From contig CM026567.1 in NCBI GenBank assembly GCA_015143295.1, positions 13,968,416-14,032,415 on the forward strand: 64,000 nt of DNA, written 5' to 3'. Shown piece after piece: positions 21,417 to 32,083 of the stretch. The number at the start of each line of letters is the position of its first letter. The stretch's first letter is position 1. The stretch is from Tetracentron sinense. Its lineage: Eukaryota > Streptophyta > Magnoliopsida > Trochodendrales > Trochodendraceae. The notes under the pieces are model-generated. The model saw nothing but the letters and a program-made list of their open reading frames with translations. It was not told the origin of the DNA and did not search any database. The translations under genes were made by a program, and so were the position numbers.

Positions 21417-23180
21417 CCGTACTTTGATGTCGGCAGGTACAACACACGAGGATCGAGGCAGCTCAGGGGGAGCAGGAGGTTATTGGAGTGTTAGTCAGAG
21501 GTTAGGGTTGGCCTGTGGCCATGGTTGGGAAGAGAGAGAGAGAGTCATGTATTTTGGGAATTTTGGTTGGGGATATTGTACCATTTAAGTTGGCAACTCA
21601 AGTCAAGGATTTCATGTACATGTCAAAGTTTATATTCAGTCATTGTAAACAGTTGTGTATGGTAGGTAACGGGCCCAAATATAGCCTAACTCCTAGGGGG
21701 TATTTTGGGGCGTTACAGGTTGCCTCCAGATCCAGTGATAGAATTTGCTATTGAGCTTACTCCTGGCACTGGTCTGATTTCTAGGGCTCCGTACAAGATG
21801 GCCCCTATTGAGCTTGAGGAGTTGAAGGAACAATTGGAGGAATTACAGAAGCTTGGTTTCATCCGACCGAGTGTTTCACCATGGGGAGCTCCTGTACTCT
21901 TCGTGAAGAAGAAGGATGAGTCGATGCGGATGTGCATTGACTACAGGCAGCTGAACAAGGTCACGATCAAGAATCATTATCCATTGCCTCAGATAGACGA
22001 CTTGTTCGACCAGCTAAAGGGAGCAAGGTTCTTCTTGAAGATTGATCTTCGATCTGGGTACCATCAGTTGAAGATCAAGGCTGAAGACGTTCCCAAGACT
22101 GCTTTCAGGACTCTGTATGGGCACTACGAGTTCCTAGTCATGCCTTTTGGTCTGACGAATGCACCAGCTATTTTCATGGATTTGATGAATCAGGTATTCA
22201 AACCATCTCTCGATCGATGTGTGATCGTGTTCGTTGATGATATCCTTGTGTATTCCAAGACACAAGATGATCCTGCGAGAGACCTTCGCCTTACGTTGCA
22301 GACTCTTTGAGAGCATAGTCTGTATGCTAAGTTGAGCAAGTGCGAGTTTTGGTTGGAGAATGTGGCATTCCTTGGCAATGTGGTATCTGCCGAGGGTATC
22401 TTAGTTGACTCTGCAAAGATAGAGGCAGTGATGAACTGGGAGAGGCCGAAGAGTGTTATTGATATTCGCATTTTTCTTGACCTGGCAGGGCACTACAGGA
22501 GGTTTGTGGAAGGATTCTTCAGCTTAGCGGCTCCGCTTACTTATCTCACATGGAAGAACGCTAAGTTTACTTGGAGTGAGAAGTGTGAGGCAAGCTTCAT
22601 GGAGTTGAAGAAGACGCTTACTACAGCCCCTGTTCTCACAGTCCCATCTGGGAGCGGTGGGTTTGTAGTCTACAGTGATGTGTCACTTACCGGGTTGGGA
22701 TGTGTTCTAATGCAGCATGGGAAGGTCATTGCCTATGCTTCTCGGCAGTTGAAAGACCACGAGAAGAACTATCTTTCGCATGATCTAGAACTTGCTGCAG
22801 TTGTCTTGGGACTGAAAATTTGGAGTCACTACCTTTATGGGGAACAGTTTGATGTGTTCACGGATCACAAGAGCTTGAAGTATCTATTTGCCCAGAAAGA
22901 GTTGAATTTGAGGCAGCGTCGTTGGGTAGAGTTTCTGAAGGACTATGACTGCACTATCTAGTACCACCTAGGCAAGGCGAATGTAGTAGTAGATGTTCTG
23001 AGCAGTAAGTCCTCTAGACACCTTGCTCACATATCGTTCACGAGTGGAAGATGTTAGAGGAAATGGCAAACCTCGATACTAGCTTCAGTATTCCTACTTT
23101 TGGGCCAGTCATGGCAAATCTTACGGTCAGGCCTTATATCCTGGTTCGGATTAAGGAGTTGCAGAGTTCTGATGCCAAGT

Positions 23181-23759
23181 TGCTTTTAATCTCATTGCCC
23201 AAATTGGGCAAACCAAGTCTAAAATGAGTACTTTTGAGATCAAACACTTCATTATGGAGTAGACAGTCAAGGAATTCAGTAGCTTTGTTTGGCTGGAAGG
23301 GAGTGCCTCCAAGTTTCTCCCTTTGGGAGCACACCAAGTTGAAATCGCCCAAAAGAATCCAAGGTTCCATACTAGGTCAAAGCGAGGACAGATCAATCCA
23401 GAGGGCTCGGCGCTCCGAAGCAATGGTGGAGGCTTATATAAATGAGGCTAGAAATGAGTCTGAGTTATGGTGATCAAAAAAATACGATAGTGGATAAGCT
23501 GGGCAGATTTGTAAATCACCTGAACATCACAAAATTTTTGGTCCCAGAGAATCCAGATTTTCCCAAGAGTAGAGAATTGGTAATTTTCAATGTAATTCCA
23601 GTCCTTAGCTATATGCTTAAGTATCCTTGCCGCATTTACATGCCTTACTCTGGTTTCCAGGATTGCCATAACAAAGATTTGGTGCTTGGAAATAAGCTTA
23701 CGAACTTCATCTTGCTTGAGACTAAGGCCTTGAATGTTCCAAGCAGCTATACGGCGCAT
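23181..23759 (-). pseudogene. LINE D ORF2 endonuclease N-terminal fragment
   Basis: Starts MRRIAAWNIQGLSLKQDEV at 23759; AILETRVRHVN follows. A frameshift near 23450 moves the frame to PWILLGDFNLVCSQREKLGG (about 23360). It ends near the residues before the conserved RRIQCKLDR segment. Confidence 0.75.
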
Positions 23760-24035
23760 AACGCTTAAAGAGGGGAGGTTCTGCTCTGAATACCTCGAGC
23801 AACAACGGGGGTCCAGGAGAAGGGCCGAGCTTGCCAACATCCTGAGAAGATGGTTTATGAGTACTCGATGGGTCTTGCATCAAGAGAAAACCGAGGCCTG
23901 AAGTTCGTCAAGGACTGATCAGTTGATAGTATCACTAAGGGCATCAAATCGGTTGGGTGTGGTGAAGCTAGATTTGAGCTGGGTCAATGTCCTGGAGCCA
24001 AGAGAGATATCAACTGAGGAGCTATGAAAATTCAG

Positions 24036-25104
24036 CTAAGAGGCTACATGACCATCTAAAGGTTCCTCGCTCCAAGATTCGGAATCAGGTAAGTCAACAG
24101 CCGAGACAGAAATGAGAGGAAGCGAAGGGGTACTGGTGCCTGAGGTAGGCAGATCCACAAGCACATGGGAAACAGGGTTTGGAATAGGAGCGGCCTCAAA
24201 GTGAGGGTCAAGATGTGGATCAGGTATTTTATCAAACACTTGGTTGCCAAAGTGGCAGACTGGGGAAGGTTTGTAAGTTGCGAACCCAGAGGTTCGGGGG
24301 TTGTCATCATCGAGGTCTGAAGACACAAAGGGGGTTTCAGAAGTTGGAGATTTGGCAGGGGATACGGGTTTGTCATCAAGATTGATAAAGACCCCTTCCG
24401 AAACGAAAGAAACAGAAGGAGGAAGCACCGGAGTTTTCGGAACAAAGATTTGCTTAGTAGTGCAGCAAGACACTAGGTGACCAAAGGACCAGCATTTAGA
24501 GCACTTCAAGGGTTTCCAGTCATAAACCACTCTCTGTTGGAAGAGGGTTCCATCCGGCATTACATCAATGTGGTTAGGAAGATCGTCTTTTGCAGAGATT
24601 TCAACACAGATTCTAGCAAATGAGAGGCGTTCTTTCCCCGCTGTAATTTTATCAGTGTACAAAGGATTACCGATCACACTAGCAAGATGACTGAGCGTCT
24701 TTTGGCCCCAGAGATGAAGCTGTAGGCCAGGAAGCTTAATCCAAAGAGGAAGAGAGGATATAAGTGGTTTTTCGAGCTTCAAAGAAGGACACCAAGATCT
24801 GAGGACTAAGGATTTTTTGTCAAAAAACCAGGGCCCATCTTCTAAGATTCGAATCTTGTCTTCTTCGCAGCTGAAGTCAAAGACAAATAGACCATTATCG
24901 AGGCCTAAAACCTCCAAATGCCCTTTTAAGGCCCAGATCTTCTGGAATACAGCATGTTGTTCGTTTCCCATGCACGAGATCAGGAGGAATGAAGCAGAGA
25001 GAAGGGTCATTTGAAGATGCCCTAGAGGAGTCAAAGAGAGAAGACCAGGGCTTCGGACTAGAGGGCGGAGGAGGTTCAGCTGGCCCAGGGCCAGCAGATG
25101 CCAT
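24036..25104 (-). pseudogene. LINE D ORF1 (DUF4283, CCHC), with internal deletion
   Basis: Start MASAGPGPAEPPPPSS at 25104. Compared with LINE A about 35 codons are missing after the GKRT motif, and the frame shifts there. The rest is a long open frame: WALKGHLEVLGLDNGLFVFDFSC, GPWFFDKKSLVLRSWCPS, LPLWIKLPGLQLHLWG, then knuckle CSKCWSFGHLVSCC and an acidic, Pro/Ser-rich tail ending at 24036. Confidence 0.8.
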
Positions 25105-25143
25105 AGTTACGAGCACGAAACTCAGAATCGCCTCAGAATCACA

Positions 25144-25249
25144 GGATGTTGTTTTGGTGTTATGCTTACCTTGTTCATCACAGGATGGTTTGACAAGTAT
25201 GTATAGTCATACCTAAATTGACTCTTAGGGGGTATTTTGGGGCGTGACA
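25144..25249 (+). repeat. Remnant of the 5' LTR of element E
   Basis: Only the last ~105 bp remain. They include CATCACAGGATGG and the family terminus CTTAGGGGGTATTTTGGGGCGTGACA, followed by the primer-binding site. The rest was lost with the 3' part of LINE D. Confidence 0.7.
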
Positions 25250-25253
25250 GAAG

Positions 25254-25265
25254 TGGTATCAGAGG
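25254..25265 (+). promoter_or_regulatory. Primer-binding site of element E
   Basis: TGGTATCAGAGG, four bases after the LTR end; one mismatch to the TGGTATCAGAGC of the other copies. Confidence 0.9.
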
Positions 25266-25566
25266 TCTAGGCATTAGAGTCCCTAGGGTCACTTAGAACT
25301 GATACTAGGATTGAACAAGGCATTAGAGTCACCTTAAAGAGTTGTATTCCAAGTCTGGACTAATGAGTTAGTCCTAGTCAAAATAGGTTGAACTTCAACC
25401 GAACTTAGTGACCTACGCTAGAAACACGAATTGTATGTTATGCCATTGTTATGTATACCATGTGTGCATCTATGCTTAGTGAATATGTATTGAGTGAATT
25501 GTGAAATTGTTACTAAATGCATACCCAAGTTAAACTCATGTTGTACTGTCGTTCTCAGGAGTAATC

Positions 25567-26754
25567 ATGAGGTGTGGTGCACGGAGTCGCGGATACAACA
25601 CAAGGGGCAATGGAAGTGATGCTCTATCGGGTGATGATCAACCCGACCTTGCTCAAGCTTTCGCATCCATAGCTGAGACTTTGGTTATGTTAGCAGCTAG
25701 GCAACCTACTCCTCCTCCTGCCGACACGCTTATAACTGCTCCTCCGAATTGAGCACAAACTGGAATAGAGGCTTTTCGGAGGATGAGGCCTCCAACGTTT
25801 TGTGGAAGCATTAATCCACTAGTGGTCGAAGGATGGATTAGACAGCTTGAAAAGATACTCTTAGTGCTATCGCCTATTGAAGCAGAAAGGATCACTTGGG
25901 CCGCCTTTATGCTTGAAGGTGAGGCCGATCATTGGTGGAGGTCCGCACTTAGGACCCGGGAGTTTACCCGACAAGGCCAAGAATGGACATAGGGATAGTT
26001 CTTGAATGTGTTTTATAAGAAGTACTTCCCTATAGGAGCGAGGGAGAAGAAGGAAGTAGAATTCCTTACCTTGGAACAAGGTAATATGTCATTGGCAGCA
26101 TATGAAGCCAAGTTCTCGGAGCTATCGAGGTTTGCTCTGCAATTGATAGCAACAAAGGCTATGAAAGCCCAAAAATTTGAGAGGGGGTTGAAGGCCTACC
26201 TCAAGGATCGAGTTTCAATGCTCCAGATGAGACATATGCCGAGGTAGTGGATAAAAAACTCTTGGCAGAGTCGAATTCTGAAGAATTTTTCAAGAGAAGA
26301 GGAATGGAGAAGGGCCAATCTAGTGGCTCAGCAGCGAAGAGGGCTAGGACTATGTCATACCAGTCCATAGGGCCAGCTTAGTCACAGAGGATGTATTCTG
26401 TATCGTAGGCTCCTCGCCCTATATTACCTCAGGCCACTGGATATGCGCCCTCCACATACTCGTATGAGCCTTGCACTTATTGCGGAAGGAGGCATTTGGC
26501 CGGTGACTGTAGAAAGGTGACGGGAAGTTGTTTCCAATGTGGTGACCAAGGCCACATGATTTGAGATTGTCCTCGATGTCATCTACGAGCTCAATCTCAA
26601 GGGAGCGGGCCTCCTGTTAGGCAGTCATCTCAGCAGAGCTCTTCATAGGCTTCGAGGCCCTCAAAATCTACAAGGTCGCCTTGTCAAGTAACTTAGGGCC
26701 GAGTCTTTGCCCTGTCAGAGCGGGATGCACGTGCATCGGATGATGTCGTGCAAG
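25567..26754 (+). pseudogene. gag: Gag of element E
   Basis: ATG at 25567 (MRCGARSRGYNTRGN). Capsid-like motifs: EAFRRMRPPTFCGS, AAFMLEGEADHWWRSALRTRE, FYKKYFPIGAREKKEVEFLTLEQGNMS, EAKFSELSRFA. Stops lie at 25750-25752 and near 25990. A frame break occurs before the DKKLLAE segment (about 26225). Zinc knuckles CTYCGRRHLAGDC and CFQCGDQGHMI*DC (with one stop) lie at about 26473-26570. It ends SDDVVQ at the splice donor. Confidence 0.85.
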
Positions 26755-26891
26755 GTATGAAACAATATCAAATTTTAAGCTGTGAATGTGAGCTATGGTA
26801 TAATGTGCCAATCGTGTATACTATATGCTACTTATACGTTATAGAGGTCCTTTCTTGAAATACCTTAATGTTAGTTATTTAATTTAACAAG
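26755..26891 (+). other. Degenerate gag/pol intron, element E
   Basis: Donor CAAG|GTATGA at 26754/26755. The expected acceptor AACAAG|CG at 26891/26892 lacks one base relative to the other copies, so splicing here would not restore the frame. I read this as decay of a sequence that was once equivalent to those in B, F and L. Confidence 0.5.
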
Positions 26892-28238
26892 CGCTTTGTT
26901 AGTAAATGAATGTTTAGCCCAAGTACTGATCGACACAGGATCCACTCAGTCGTTTGTCTCACCCAGTTTTACGAAGGGCTTTTCAACTAAGTCTACTCCG
27001 TTGGAGCGGGAGTTAACTATTTCGACTCTGCTTGGCAAGTCAGTTGACACGAACCGGATATATAAGGATTGCGTAATGCAAGTGGGGCAGAATGAATTGT
27101 TGGCCGACCTCATCTTCTTGGATCTCCAAGACTTGGACTTTGATGTCATCCTTGGTATGGATTGGCTAGCGACTCACCACAGACATGTGGCGTGCTTTGA
27201 GAATGTGGTGAATTTCAAGCTGGAAGGAGTAAAGCCATTTCACTTTCGAGGATTGAGGGAATGAGATATCGCTCCCCTCGCAGCTTTGAGTTTAACGAAC
27301 CCCGAAGCACAAAACTCTTCAGCCATCCCCGTCGTGAGTGAGTTTTTGGATGTGTTTCCCGAGGAACTTTCCGGATTGCCTCCTGATAGAGAGATCAAGT
27401 TCGCTATAGAGCTTACTCCTAGCACAGCTCCAATTTCAAGAGCACCATATAGAATGGCCCCAATAAAACTAGAGGAATTGAAAAACCAAATTGAAGAATT
27501 ACAACACCTTGGGGTTTACCAAGTGTGTCACCATGGGGAGCTCCAGTCCTCTTTGTGAAGAAGAAGGATGGGTCGATGAGAATGTGCATCGACTACAGAC
27601 AGTTGAATAAAGTCACTATCAATAATCGTTGTCCGTTGCCAAGGATAAACGACTTGTTTGATCAACTGAAAAGAGCAAGATATTTCTCCAAAATTGACCT
27701 TAGAGCGGGATATCACCAGTTGAAAATCAAAGCAGAGGATATTTCAAAGATGGTTTTCAGGACTTGGTATGGGCACTACGAGTTCCTTGTCATGCCTTTC
27801 GAGTTGACGAATGCACCTGTAACGACCCCAAAATCCTACTAAGGCTAAAATAAGACTTTGGAATCGTCACATTACTTAAACCTGCTTAAAACCATGCATA
27901 CAAGGCTATTACACGAGTCTCCAAAAATGAGAGTAATAAAATTCCGATATATATAACTCAAACCAACTAAATAACACGAGTCTATAGTCAACAAATACAA
28001 CTCACTCTAAAACCAAAGAGTCTGATACACAACTAGAAAGAAATCAACTGAGATACATCCTCTAAAGGTCAAATACAAAACTCTCTCAATGAAAAGAAAT
28101 GTAAACTAAGAGGTGTAGCCACCCAAGTCTCTGGCTCCCTCCTCAGAAGACTCACCTTCACCTCCTTCATTTGTGTATGCTTCCTCAACCCACGGCTCTG
28201 CCGTGTAGGAGCCCTAAACCTGACAAGACAAAGTCCGG

Positions 28239-28258
28239 CTGAGTACAAAGGTACTCAG
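28239..28258 (-). ncRNA. Conserved LTR leader hairpin, variant (solo LTR 3)
   Basis: The plus-strand sequence CTGAGTACAAAGGTACTCAG is a perfect 8-bp inverted repeat around a 4-nt loop. Relative to the common form, the two inner pairs and the loop differ, yet pairing is kept, as expected from compensatory change. Confidence 0.6.
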
Positions 28259-28514
28259 TGTATATAAAATCCAACCAACAATAATGATATACCTGCACTT
28301 AGTCAGAAACATATCCAATAGCATAATAACATAATCAGAGTGCGGAAGAACGTGTGCGCATATACATCATATCATCACCTTGACTCGTGTACTTGTGAGA
28401 ATCTTAGACTTAGAAAACCATACACTCATGAGGTACTTATGCTTACGAGACCACGTGCTTGTGAGATGCTTATGCTTATGCTTATGCACTTATTCAGATC
28501 ATACATGAATGAGA

Positions 28515-28650
28515 CATGCCGTTCTTGGCGGATACGGACCATGCCTTATGCACTTATTCAGATCACACAGTAATGAGACATGCCGTTCTTGGCGGATACG
28601 GACCATGCCTTAGAAATCAGGTTGACATGCCGTTCTTGGAGGATACGGAC
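28515..28650 (-). repeat. Leader minisatellite of solo LTR 3
   Basis: Three units with ACATGCCGTTCTTGGCGGATACGGACCATG, the first two about 63 bp apart and each preceded by a TTATTCAGATCA-like segment. Flanking DNA is rich in TTATGC and CTTGTGAGA repeats. Confidence 0.75.
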
Positions 28651-29546
28651 CATGTCATGCTTATGCTTATTCAGAATATCATACGTATGCCATGTTCATT
28701 CTTGTGGTCCACATGTGTGACTTGTGAGACTCTTATCATCGCATACACGTGCTTGTGTGCTTAAGTGTCGAAATTAATATTCGAGTTGGTAATTGCTTAG
28801 GTTTCGATCTCCCACCATGGAAACTCCACTAAATGTCTCATACCAAATAGTTAGAGAATTCCCGGTCTGAGAGATTTTCCTCTAAGTTCTTACCTTCCCG
28901 ACTACCAATTTCCATGCAAGTAATTAGATATACTTACCAAACAATCACATATATATCTTATCATAATCCTTAACACAATTCATAATCAATTTACCACCAT
29001 TTCATAAGAGTATAATCGCATTTATCCATTCAAGCCTTTTCACAAACACCTTGAGTACACATATAATATGAATCAATTGTTTCTCTACTTTTCATACATT
29101 CATCAAGTCATAATTTCATCCATACAATCCATATATTCATCCACATCCACAAATTAATCCCATCCTCTATACATTTCTCATCCTTCATACATTCTATCCA
29201 CATTCAAATCCATATTTTCATTCACATTCCCATCCATAATTAGCTTATTTCATAGAAAATTAGGGAAAATGCATCAACTATCTATTTCTACAATTCTTAG
29301 CACATCAACATTCATAAAACCTTAAAATAGAGTTGATTAGGATAGTATATCGACCTTAGGAATCTTTCCCTTGGATTCAAAACGCTCCCGAGACGATTTG
29401 GAGAAGCTTCTCAAACTTTTCTTGCAATCTCCTATCAATCTCCTCCTTCTCCAAGAAAACCCTCTCTCAAAACCCTAGGGTTTCTCCCCCTTTTTGCCAA
29501 ATTAGGTTAGAACTAGGTGGAGTATTTTAATATTTCGAGTAGGACC

Positions 29547-29812
29547 CCCTATTTATAGCCTCAAGGTCTGAGAACAAAAAGATCAAAAAGCCTTCACTAA
29601 AAATCAGCAAAAATACTCGAAGGTCCGAGAGATCAGTGTTTATGACCGAGCGATTGGTTGCCTACCGATTGATCGGTGTTTGTGACCGAGCGACCGGCCA
29701 AAAACACACTCTCTGGAATTTTTCCTCATACAAAATTTTGGACCAGTCGATAGATACCGATCGATCGGTTTTGGACCGATCGATCGCTGGTTCTGACCGA
29801 GCGATCGGTTCC
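29547..29812 (-). promoter_or_regulatory. Palindrome array and TATA box of solo LTR 3
   Basis: Read on the minus strand, CGATCGATCGG-type palindromes (GACCGATCGATCGC, GACCGAGCGATCGG and variants) occupy 29812 to 29640, and CTATAAATAGGGGG follows at 29558-29546. The order box, palindromes, TATA is what a core promoter with upstream binding sites would look like. Confidence 0.65.
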
Positions 29813-31290
29813 TGCAGGTTTTGACTCCCTTTACTGTTTTGGCCATAACTTTTTACTCGTTCATCGGATTTTGACGATTCAACTTGCGTTGGATTCGTCT
29901 TTCGAAAATGAACATTTCTGGCATTTTAGAATTTTCAATTTTCACTTAATTTATAGACTAAAAATATCCCCAAAGTTGACTGATCTGTAATTCCATTAGA
30001 CAAAACTCACTATTGACTTAACTTAAACTCAAAATGAGGAAAAACACTAAACATGAACCTCGAAGAGGGTTCCAACACCTTTCTAATGGTTCAAGAATCA
30101 CTCACTTCCCGTGAACGGTACCAAAACTAGAGCTTCCTAAAGTTTAGGATGTGCTATGACATCCATCCATTACAAGTTGATTAAGCCTAGTTTACATCAC
30201 CATAATTAGATATAAATACACATACTTTAACACCTTATAAAGACTAAAATACCCTTAATGCAATGCACTAAAAACATGAAAAAGATTCGGGTCTCTACAG
30301 CACCGATGGCATTCATGGATTTGATGAAATTGGTGTTTAGACCATATCTTGATAAATGTATCATGGTGTTCGTAGACGACATTTTGGTATACTCCCTGAC
30401 ACGGGAGGATCATGATCGAGACCTTCACCTTACTTTAGAGACTCTTCGAGAGCACAAATTGTATGCCAAGCTAAGTAAGTGCGAATTCTGTTTGGAGAAG
30501 GTGGCGTTTCTTGGGCATATAGTATGGGCTGAAGGCATTTCAATTGACCTAGCAAAGATTGAGGTAGTGATGAGCTGGGAGAGGCCAAAAAGTGTCACCG
30601 AGATTCGGAGTTTCCTTGGTTTAGTTGCAACTCTCACTTACTTGACGAGGAAAAATGCCAAGTTTAGTTGGAGCGACAGATGCGAGATTAGCTTCCAGGA
30701 GTTGAAGAAGCGACTCACTACGGCTCCCGTCCTCACAGTGCCATTCGGAAGTGGTGGTTTCGTAGTGTACAATAACGCCTCCCACGTGGGGTTGGGATGT
30801 GTGCTTATACAGTAAGGTAAGGTCATTGCTTATGCCTCAAGACAATTGAAAGATCATGAAAAGAACTACCCTACACACGACTTATAGCTTACTGTGGTTG
30901 TGTTTGCATTGAAAATATGATGACATTATCTATATGGGGAACAGTTTGAGGTGTTCACCGATCACAAAAGCTTGAAGTACCTATTTTCCCATAAGGAATT
31001 GAATTTAAGGCAACGGCGATGGATGAAATTTTTGAAAGATTATGAATGCTCTATTCAATACCATCCGGGTAAAGTAAACGTCGTGGTAGATGCTTTGAGT
31101 AGGAACTCGCATGGGGTTGTGGCTTATATGATGGTTCAAGAATGGAAATTGTTAGAGGATGCCTCCAACCACGACATTAACTTCAATCCTCCTACCCGTG
31201 GGCCAATGATAGCAAATATTTTTTTTTTTGGAAGGTAAGCTGGGGTTAGGCAGACCCCGACCAGATATATAAATTAAAAAAGAAAAGGGA

Positions 31291-32050
31291 TTACAATCTA
31301 AGGTAATTACAACCCGATCTGTCCTTTTCCAAAATGGATAAAAGTTCAGAGGGAAACTCCCTTGGCAAAAGAACAATAGAGCTATTGAGAATGGCTAGAA
31401 AATCAGCTGCCGAGTTACTTTCCCGCCAAATATGATGAATAGAATATGCTGAAAAGTGGGATAGCTTGAGAATACATCTCATAACTAAATTCGCCAAGTA
31501 CCAAGGAGGATCATTAGAAGCGTTCAGTAACTGAGAGGCTTGCAGCGAGTCTGTATTAATATGGAGGTGCTGAATACCTTGGGCCGTAGATAGATCAATG
31601 CCTCTTTCAATGGCTAGGATTTCCAGCTGTAGGATATCAGTTCACTCCACTCCTTAGGCGAAAGCTAGAAGAGGATGACCATTGCAATCACACAGAATGC
31701 CACCGAAACCCGCTGCACCATTTCTAATTGAGCCATCACTATTTAGAACCCAGAAGCCTAGAGGAGGCGGGGACCATGAGCACCATCTCTGCGGTTTAAG
31801 AAAGAAACCAACAGTAATCTGCCAAGCATTAAGGAATTCTCTAGTTGAGGCCGTGTCTTCCACTTGAGCATTTAAGGCCTCAATCTTGAGCCTGGTACTG
31901 TAATTATGGAGGCAGTGATGTAGTCCACGGGCTTGAAGGTGTTGGAGAAGATTCGATTGTTTCTTTCACTCCATATGTGGTATATAGTAGCACTGAAGGC
32001 TATTCTCTTGATGTTTTGGATAAGTTGCCAACCATGAAAAGCTGTAGAGT
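31291..32050 (-). pseudogene. LINE I ORF2 C-terminal part: RNase H
   Basis: Begins IAFSATIYHIWSERN (about 32000) and continues with SWSPPPLGFWVLNSDGSIRN GAAGFGGILCD (about 31780-31690), NTDSLQA (31545) and HHIWRESNSAADFLAIL (31430). It ends near 31291, matching the LINE A terminus DRVGCKFLRL. The Asp residues of the RNase H fold are mostly present. Several stops separate the segments. Confidence 0.8.
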
Positions 32051-32083
32051 CAACAGTAGCAAAACAGGGGATGTCCTCTGGGG

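Larger units (their letters stand above)
18432..21717 (+). mobile_element. Solo LTR 2 (plus), TSD GGTTG
   Basis: 3,286 bp, starting TGTAGAACCCCG and ending GGGGCGTTACA, flanked by GGTTG at 18427-18431 and 21718-21722. The conserved box is at 19147-19203, followed by a CTACGATCGATCGTAG array (19243-19395) and a TATA-like TTTAAATAG (19445-19453). The transcribed leader holds a long tandem array (about 20530-21235) and the hairpin at 21398. The longer leader array explains most of its larger size compared with other LTRs. Confidence 0.93.
10477..23180 (+). mobile_element. Element B internal region (Ty3/gypsy), thrice interrupted or cut
   Basis: Gag-pol of a Tekay/Del-like element. Gag is split by LINE A (11779-17531) and Pol by solo LTR 2 (18432-21717). 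The element ends abruptly at the start of integrase (about 23180), where it meets LINE D. Most of integrase, the polypurine tract and the 3' LTR are gone. The leader from 10493 to 10871 is non-coding. Confidence 0.9.
17944..23180 (+). pseudogene. pol: Pol of element B: protease, RT, RNase H, start of integrase; split by solo LTR 2
   Basis: The protease shows LIDTGSSHSFISPSF at 17976-18020 and an open frame to 18302, where a stop follows KKPFYF. The frame is interrupted at ELPGL by solo LTR 2 and resumes at 21723 with [14 protein letters not shown] is nearly intact: [24 protein letters not shown], and the catalytic FVDDILVY (about 22230). One stop follows at LQTL (22308-22310). RNase H has [24 protein letters not shown] and [10 protein letters not shown], and a stop at 22959-22961. 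The remaining 200 bp carry the RH-integrase linker and end at KELQSSDAKL. Confidence 0.88.
23181..25143 (-). mobile_element. LINE D: LINE lacking its 3' part (minus)
   Basis: Carries a 5' UTR, ORF1 and the first part of ORF2 but stops inside the endonuclease, with no A tail. A natural LINE insertion loses its 5' end, not its 3' end, so the missing 3' part points to a later deletion. The left edge abuts integrase-start sequence of element B; the right edge abuts the last ~105 bp of an LTR that belongs to element E. Confidence 0.82.
27818..30299 (-). mobile_element. Solo LTR 3 (minus), TSD GCACC
   Basis: 2,482 bp, flanked by GCACC at 27813-27817 and 30300-30304. On the minus strand it starts TGTAGAGACCCG and ends GGGGTCGTTACA. 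It has the conserved box (29845-29905), a palindrome array (29640-29812), a TATA box (CTATAAATAGGG, 29547-29558), a leader array around 28515-28650, a perfect 8-bp hairpin at 28239-28258, and an acidic AEPWVEEAY frame near 28085-28205. Its leader is one of the most divergent, which makes the retained hairpin and motif informative. Confidence 0.93.
26892..31217 (+). pseudogene. pol: Pol of element E, first part: protease, RT, RNase H; split by solo LTR 3
   Basis: Protease LIDTGSTQSFVSPSF at about 26926-26970, [15 protein letters not shown] follows, and a stop at 27262-27264. RT begins [16 protein letters not shown]; one frameshift lies near 27510 in the LGFIRPSVS motif. RT is cut at FELTNAP by solo LTR 3 (27818-30299) and resumes at 30305 with FMDLMKLVFRPYLDK and an intact FVDDILVY. 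A segment of about 10 residues is deleted between SFLGL and TLTYLT. In RNase H the first catalytic Asp is lost (VVYNNASH in place of YSDASH), and stops occur at 30813, 30884 and 30918. The frame ends at PMIANI where LINE I enters. Confidence 0.88.

Noticed and set aside
21515-21754. 79-codon frame before RT of element B
   Set aside because: Spans the solo LTR 2 end and the pol junction, so it is an insertion artefact.
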